Below are positions 60,043-64,000 of a DNA stretch of 64,000 nucleotides, in pieces (positions within the stretch are counted from its first letter, which is position 1; the number at the start of each line of letters is the position of its first letter). The DNA is from a bacterium (GTDB lineage: Bacteria > Hinthialibacterota > Hinthialibacteria > OLB16), in contig JAJVIK010000006.1 in the NCBI GenBank assembly GCA_022072055.1, positions 227,822 to 291,821 of the forward strand, in the 5' to 3' direction. A program made the translations under genes and the position numbers. The notes beneath the pieces were generated by a model. That model was not told the DNA's origin and did no database searches. It was given only the letters and a program-made list of their open reading frames with translations.

Positions 60043-62469
60043 ATGTCCGCCATCAAGAAGATCGCGCTGGGTTTGCTGGTTCTGGTGATCGTGGGGATTG
60101 TGGGGTGCGTGCTGTTCGCGAACCCCCTGTTTCGCATGCTCCTGCGCGGCGCCCTGGTGGAACTGCGTGAGGAGCAGGGGATCGATGTCACCTTCAAGGA
60201 TGCATCCTTGTCCTTTTCGGGAGCGGTGGGGATCGAGGGGATCTCCGCGACCGATCTGAGCACCCAGACCCAATTCGCCGAAGTCGGCGGGATCGAGGCC
60301 GAGGTGGCTGTCGCCTCGGCGCTGTCCGATCCCATCGTTGTGAACCGCCTGAGCGTCCGAGAGCCGGTGCTGACCTGGTTTCCCGGATTCACCGCGCTGT
60401 TTTCCACTCCGGAGGCGGAGGCCATTTCAGGGGCGGAGCTTGCCACCGAGGGGGAACCCACCCAGCCCGCCGCGGAAACCTCCACCCCTGGACGGGGAGT
60501 GCTGATCCGCAAAGGGGAGATCAAGGACGGCAAGTTTCGCTATCAGCGGGAGGGTGAGGAGCCTCGGGTCATCCTCGCTCAGATGGACGCCTCGGTTCAG
60601 GACCTCTCGAACTCCACCCCGTTCGCCTTTGATCTTGAGGCGGGCCTCACCGGAGCCTCGAAAGGAACCTTGGGCCTCAAGGGCAAGGTCAATCCCACCA
60701 CCTTTGACAGCGAGGTCACCTTGACCCTCTCCGGGGTGGACATTCCGGAGGCCAAACCGGCCTGGCCCAAAACCGATGGGAACCTCTCCGTGGTGGTGAG
60801 CGACAACCTCTCCAAGATCCTCTCCACCGGCAAGATCAACATGGCCGCCGCCCCGCCGACCATTCCCGCCGAAATGACCGGCGGGGGCCCTTTCGAGGTC
60901 AATTGGAAGCTGGACGCCACGGTGGAGGAAAAGGGCAAAGGGAAGATCGACCTGCGCTCGATGGAACTCGCCGTGCAGGGACTGAAGGGTGGTCCCCAGG
61001 CGGTGATCGGGAATGGCTCCTACGATCCGACCAGTGAGAAGGGGAGTTTCCAGTTCGAGGGGAAGGGGATCTCTGTTCCTCTCGCCAACACCTTCATCGA
61101 GAAACCGCTCCAGATGAGCTTCCTCGCGGGCAAGGCGGATCTCTCCGCCAAGTTGACCCGCGCGGGCGCCAAGGAACCGTTCCTCGTGGATGCCAACCTC
61201 CAGCTCGGCGGACTCAACTTCAAGGACCTATCCGGCCAGCGCGGCAGCCTCAAATTCAAGGACATTGGGGTCACAACCAAGGCCGCCTACTCTCCGGATC
61301 GCGACCTTCTCAAAATCGACCAGCTCAACGCCCGCTTGGATGACATCGCCCTCGCGGTCAGCGGGACCGTGACAGGGGTCCAGGATGAGAAGAAACGCGA
61401 GCTGGACCTGGTGGTGAAGAATGACAACCTCGACCTCGGGCGCGTGCTCCCGCTCGCGATGCCGGAGTTCGAGAAGGAAACCGGCGCGGTCAGCGGGAAG
61501 GCCGCGGTCAATTTGAGCGTCAAGGGCCAAACCGCCTCCAAGAAATTCCCGATTCTGGAGGGGCTGATCGACCTCAAGGATGTCACCTTCGTTCCCAAGG
61601 GCGAGCCGGACAAGAAGGTCGGGGTCAAGGGCCAAGTCAACCTCGACACGACGACCATCGCCGGCAAGGACATGGACCTCAACCTGGGGGGAGTCCCGGG
61701 CAAAGTGACCTTCAAGGTCACGGGCTACAATGAACCCAAGAAGAATGTGACCGCAAACCTTCGCGGTCTATCCATCGATCCCCTGGTAAATCTCTATAAA
61801 CCCGAGGCGGCGGGATTGCTCCTCGGCAACCTCTCGGGCGACATTGTCACTGTCCTGGGGGGCGGCGAGCGCCCGGACTCGCTGGAGATCAATTATGTGA
61901 TCGAGAAGGGCAAGATGCTTACCAAGCACCCGATCCCGGCCTCGATTGTCAACCTGGTCGGATGGGAGTGGATGAAGAAGGGGATCGTCCTCACCGATGC
62001 GCGCGGGAAGATCGTTCAGGATGAAAAGGGCTATCGACTCGATCCGCTACTCTTCATGGGCGACAAGGGCGGCATCGCCATCAAGGGCTGGGTCGGCTTT
62101 GACAACAAGCTCACCGCCACCGCCCGGGTGAACGTGGCGAAGTCGGAAGTGGATGAGCTCCCCCGGCATATCCAGCCCCTGCTCAAGGCGCGGGATGACT
62201 CCAATTTCGCCTTCTTGGACATCCCCATGGGGGGGAGCGTGAATCGCCCCCTGCCCAAACTTGACCTCCAGAGCGCGGTGGATGCGGGGCTTGGAGTCTT
62301 GCAGGATCATCTCAAGGGCAAGACCGGTGGAGACACTGAAAAGGTTCTCGAAGGCGTGGGGAACCTCCTGCGCGGCGGGGACCGCGAGAGACAGCCTGAG
62401 GGAGGTGAATCCCAGGACACCGAGGGGGGAGTGGGCAGTCTGCTCAGGGGGCTGATTGAGAGGGACTGA
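60043..62469 (+). CDS. AsmA-like inner membrane/periplasmic protein
   Basis: The 808-residue protein starts with a transmembrane helix (IALGLLVLVIVGIVGCVLF) and a strong AGGAGGAG site. The body is long repetitive beta structure typical of AsmA-like proteins: GIDVTFKDASLSFSGAVGIE and PIVVNRLSVREPVLTW near the N-terminus, and LDLVVKNDNLDLGRVLPLAM plus GLIDLKDVTFVPKG in the middle. The C-terminal NLSGDIVTVLGGGERPDSLE to DKGGIAIKGWVGFDNKL resembles the AsmA C-terminal region. Members (AsmA, TamB, YhdP) bridge the two membranes and are linked to phospholipid transport. It follows the DUF1573 gene by 102 bases. Confidence 0.8.
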   Translation: MSAIKKIALGLLVLVIVGIVGCVLFANPLFRMLLRGALVELREEQGIDVTFKDASLSFSGAVGIEGISATDLSTQTQFAEVGGIEAEVAVASALSDPIVVNRLSVREPVLTWFPGFTALFSTPEAEAISGAELATEGEPTQPAAETSTPGRGVLIRKGEIKDGKFRYQREGEEPRVILAQMDASVQDLSNSTPFAFDLEAGLTGASKGTLGLKGKVNPTTFDSEVTLTLSGVDIPEAKPAWPKTDGNLSVVVSDNLSKILSTGKINMAAAPPTIPAEMTGGGPFEVNWKLDATVEEKGKGKIDLRSMELAVQGLKGGPQAVIGNGSYDPTSEKGSFQFEGKGISVPLANTFIEKPLQMSFLAGKADLSAKLTRAGAKEPFLVDANLQLGGLNFKDLSGQRGSLKFKDIGVTTKAAYSPDRDLLKIDQLNARLDDIALAVSGTVTGVQDEKKRELDLVVKNDNLDLGRVLPLAMPEFEKETGAVSGKAAVNLSVKGQTASKKFPILEGLIDLKDVTFVPKGEPDKKVGVKGQVNLDTTTIAGKDMDLNLGGVPGKVTFKVTGYNEPKKNVTANLRGLSIDPLVNLYKPEAAGLLLGNLSGDIVTVLGGGERPDSLEINYVIEKGKMLTKHPIPASIVNLVGWEWMKKGIVLTDARGKIVQDEKGYRLDPLLFMGDKGGIAIKGWVGFDNKLTATARVNVAKSEVDELPRHIQPLLKARDDSNFAFLDIPMGGSVNRPLPKLDLQSAVDAGLGVLQDHLKGKTGGDTEKVLEGVGNLLRGGDRERQPEGGESQDTEGGVGSLLRGLIERD

Positions 62470-62687
62470 CCGCGCCACGACCAAACCGAGCCGCGACCGT
62501 AAGGGAGCGGTTCTGTGCCCACACTGCTTGTTCCCGCGCACGGCTCGGACATGGCCGCACGCTTGCGCGATACTTCAACCATGCTCGCCACCTCCACCCT
62601 CCGTTAAGGAAGGTATTCCCCTCTCACGCTATCTCTGCTACCATTCTTGGACCTACCCGCCCACTCCGAATGAAAGGGGATTCGGAC
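62470..62687 (+). other. Intergenic region with REP-like element
   Basis: The gap between the AsmA-like gene and the beta-helix gene contains a short palindromic element at 62491-62510. No other gene, promoter of good quality or terminator was seen in the rest. Confidence 0.5.
62491..62510. repeat. REP-like palindromic element
   Basis: The reverse complement reads CCGCTCCCTTACGGTCGCGG: CCGC pairs with GCGG and CC with GG around a TTAC loop. From memory, the sequence around 'TCCCTTACGGTCGCGG' is a frequent intergenic repeat in several environmental bacterial genomes, giving spurious PLPYGRGS peptides when translated. Only one copy was seen in this window. Confidence 0.5.
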
Positions 62688-63911
62688 ATGCGCTCCCGCC
62701 TTCTCTCTCTCGCTTGCGGCCTTACCCTGGTTCTCCCGTTCGCTTGCCAGGCGCGAACCATCCATGTCGCGAAATCAGGGAACAACACGGACGGCGCCAC
62801 CTGGGGCCGAGCCTTCAGGACCGTTCAGGCGGCGGTGGACTCCGCCACGCATGAGGACCATATCTGGGTCAAGCAAGGGACATACGTGGAGTCCGTAGAA
62901 TTCCGCGCCCACTGCATGTTTTTCGGTGGATTCGCTGGAAACGAAGGCCCCGATGAGTTTGACCAACGCGACTGGGCGAACAGGGTCACAACGATCCAAT
63001 GCGCCGACCCTGAGCCGTTCGAGGGGGATGAGGATTTTACGGTCGCAATGCATCGCTCGGGAACGATAGATGGTTTTACGATAACTGGGGGGACCCTGGG
63101 AGGATTGATTATGACTACGAACAACCCAGGTTTTGGAGCCTGCGTCAGGAATTGTGCCATTATTGACAATATCAATTCCGGTAGTATCGCTACCGCTGGT
63201 GTTTTTGTGACGGGTAATGCTGAAATCCGGAACTGCCTGATTGCCAGGAATGAAGACTATTTCCCCCCCACCGTGGCCGGAGCTGGCCTCTCCCATCAGG
63301 GTGATGTCTTGATTCTGGAGAACTGTACGATTTCAGACAACGTCACTCACACACAATACGGTGTTGATGGAGTAAATGCCCTTGCCAAGCAACGATGCGA
63401 GGTGAGGAACTGCATTATTCGGGATGAGAGCGACCTGGATTATCTGAGCGTCCCGGTTGTGGAGTACAGCTATGTGTACCCGTTCTATCCAGGGACTGGA
63501 AACATCACTTCTGGTCCTAGATTCATCCCTGGAACCTACCGCCTGTCGTCGAATTCCCCTTGTGTGGACAGCGCGACAGTCGGGGCGAGCCTCGATCTCG
63601 CCCACAACCCCCGTCCGGTGGATATCACCGGCGTGGGTCGGGATGGTGAGAACGCCTATGACATGGGGGCCTTTGAACTGCAGCTCGACCAAATTCCCAC
63701 CCCCACACGAACCCCATCGCTGACCAAGACTCCAAACAAATCCCCCACCCCCTCGGTGACTTTGACACCGACAGCCTCCGAGACTCCGAGCCAGACCCCA
63801 ACCTGGTCCCCCACTCCGACCGCCACCCCCGGCCGGAGCGCCGACCTCAACGAAGACGGCCGCGTGGACGCCGAGGACCTGCTGCTGTTCCAGCAGGATT
63901 GGGGGAAGTAG
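62688..63911 (+). CDS. Secreted parallel beta-helix protein with Thr/Pro linker and dockerin-like end
   Basis: ATG 62688 is favoured by GGGGA at 62674-62678 and gives a signal peptide directly (MRSRLLSLACGLTLVLPFAC); ATG 62670 adds six residues. Residues about 25-325 resemble a right-handed parallel beta-helix (TIHVAKSGNNTDGATWGRAF, GFTITGG, RNCAIIDNI, LENCTISDNVT, MGAFEL), as in secreted polymorphic and pectinase-like proteins. Residues about 328-383 are Thr/Pro-rich. The end, ADLNEDGRVDAEDLLLFQQD, is one dockerin type I EF-hand repeat. A single repeat usually is not a full dockerin, but it may be a calcium-dependent C-terminal attachment or sorting module in this lineage. Confidence 0.83.
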   Translation: MRSRLLSLACGLTLVLPFACQARTIHVAKSGNNTDGATWGRAFRTVQAAVDSATHEDHIWVKQGTYVESVEFRAHCMFFGGFAGNEGPDEFDQRDWANRVTTIQCADPEPFEGDEDFTVAMHRSGTIDGFTITGGTLGGLIMTTNNPGFGACVRNCAIIDNINSGSIATAGVFVTGNAEIRNCLIARNEDYFPPTVAGAGLSHQGDVLILENCTISDNVTHTQYGVDGVNALAKQRCEVRNCIIRDESDLDYLSVPVVEYSYVYPFYPGTGNITSGPRFIPGTYRLSSNSPCVDSATVGASLDLAHNPRPVDITGVGRDGENAYDMGAFELQLDQIPTPTRTPSLTKTPNKSPTPSVTLTPTASETPSQTPTWSPTPTATPGRSADLNEDGRVDAEDLLLFQQDWGK

Positions 63912-64000
63912 ATGGCCAAGATGTTTTCGGTTGAGATCAAACCCAAGGCGATCAAGGATATGAGCAGTCAAGGATATGAGGCCGTTCCCGTCAGAGGATC
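63912..64000 (+). CDS. Truncated ORF at window edge
   Basis: A frame opens directly after the stop of the beta-helix gene, preceded by GGGGGAAG, and runs off the window: MAKMFSVEIKPKAIKDMSSQ and on. The first residues superficially resemble the start of RelE-type toxins. An exact 13-bp direct repeat (63952-63964 and 63968-63980) lies within it, so it may be an artefact or a short repeat-derived peptide. Confidence 0.35.
   Translation, partial: MAKMFSVEIKPKAIKDMSSQGYEAVPVRG
63952..63980 (+). repeat. 13-bp tandem-like direct repeat
   Basis: TCAAGGATATGAG occurs twice, at 63952-63964 and 63968-63980, with a three-base spacer (CAG). A 16-base period is not a multiple of three, so if translated the two copies are in different frames. 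Confidence 0.6.

Noticed and set aside
58801-60273. Long minus-strand ORF of 490 codons
   Set aside because: It is antisense to the DUF1573 gene and the start of the AsmA-like gene; it is an artefact of high GC content and has no domain.
1-64000. CRISPR arrays, rRNA, tRNA, insertion sequences or prophage
   Set aside because: I read both strands for regular repeats, tRNA arms, transposase motifs and phage genes and saw none that could be supported; the only T-arm signal belongs to the tmRNA.

Overview
The window is GC-rich, densely coded DNA from a Gram-negative bacterium: it carries a TolC-type outer-membrane protein, an HlyD-type adaptor, an AsmA-like protein and O-antigen type sugar genes. 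It looks like a free-living, polymer-scavenging member of a poorly cultured lineage. A multihaem c-type cytochrome sits beside a LamG/DUF6797/beta-propeller protein and a ThuA-domain end, and there are many secreted beta-propellers, sialidase-like proteins, glycoside hydrolases and Thr/Pro-rich linkers ending in a dockerin-like EF-hand. This repertoire is typical of Planctomycetes/PVC-like bacteria and of large genomes labelled Omnitrophota/Hinthialibacterota. The taxonomic guess is inference; no rRNA or other decisive marker is present.

Layout. 1-5342: a redox cluster (end of a ThuA-domain protein, five-CxxCH cytochrome, LamG-DUF6797-propeller protein). 5455-8619: a lone single-chain restriction-modification-like enzyme. 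8660-14832: two sialidase-like proteins flanking a 13-repeat FG-GAP propeller, with a hydroxypyruvate-isomerase-like enzyme. 15016-22529: an orphan DppB-type permease, an MsbA-like ABC exporter, then minus-strand pairs uxs-ricT and mnmA-histidine kinase. 22684-29501: secreted proteins, including a duplicated Cys-rich domain fused to a six-repeat propeller and a coupled three-gene cassette of unknown function. 29576-33894 (minus): RNase E/G, M14 carboxypeptidase and a Tat-exported fucose-isomerase-like protein. 34000-36250: methyltransferase plus mannitol-1-phosphate dehydrogenase-like enzyme. 36288-36778: a compact toxin-antitoxin pair. 36861-40310: a large GH2-like secreted enzyme. 40360-47743 (minus): two histidine kinases, then a tight DUF4956-TolC-HlyD operon. 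47991-48345 (minus): tmRNA. 48451-58631: a secreted glycosidase-like protein and envelope sugar genes (GT2, WbqC, TPR scaffold, GT-C transferase, NrnA, RfbB). 58834-64000: DUF1573 and AsmA-like proteins, a beta-helix/dockerin protein and a truncated ORF.

The genes fit a cell that secretes enzymes and binding proteins for complex glycans and peptides, builds a decorated envelope, and has standard housekeeping (mnmA, ricT, rne/rng, ssrA, nrnA). The least explained units are the DUF4956-TolC-HlyD operon, which has no recognisable transporter of a standard class, and the 25374-29501 secreted cassette. No rRNA, tRNA, insertion sequence, CRISPR array or prophage was seen. No stretch over about 300 bases lacks a gene; the longest empty gaps are 25090-25373, 47744-47990 and 62470-62687.
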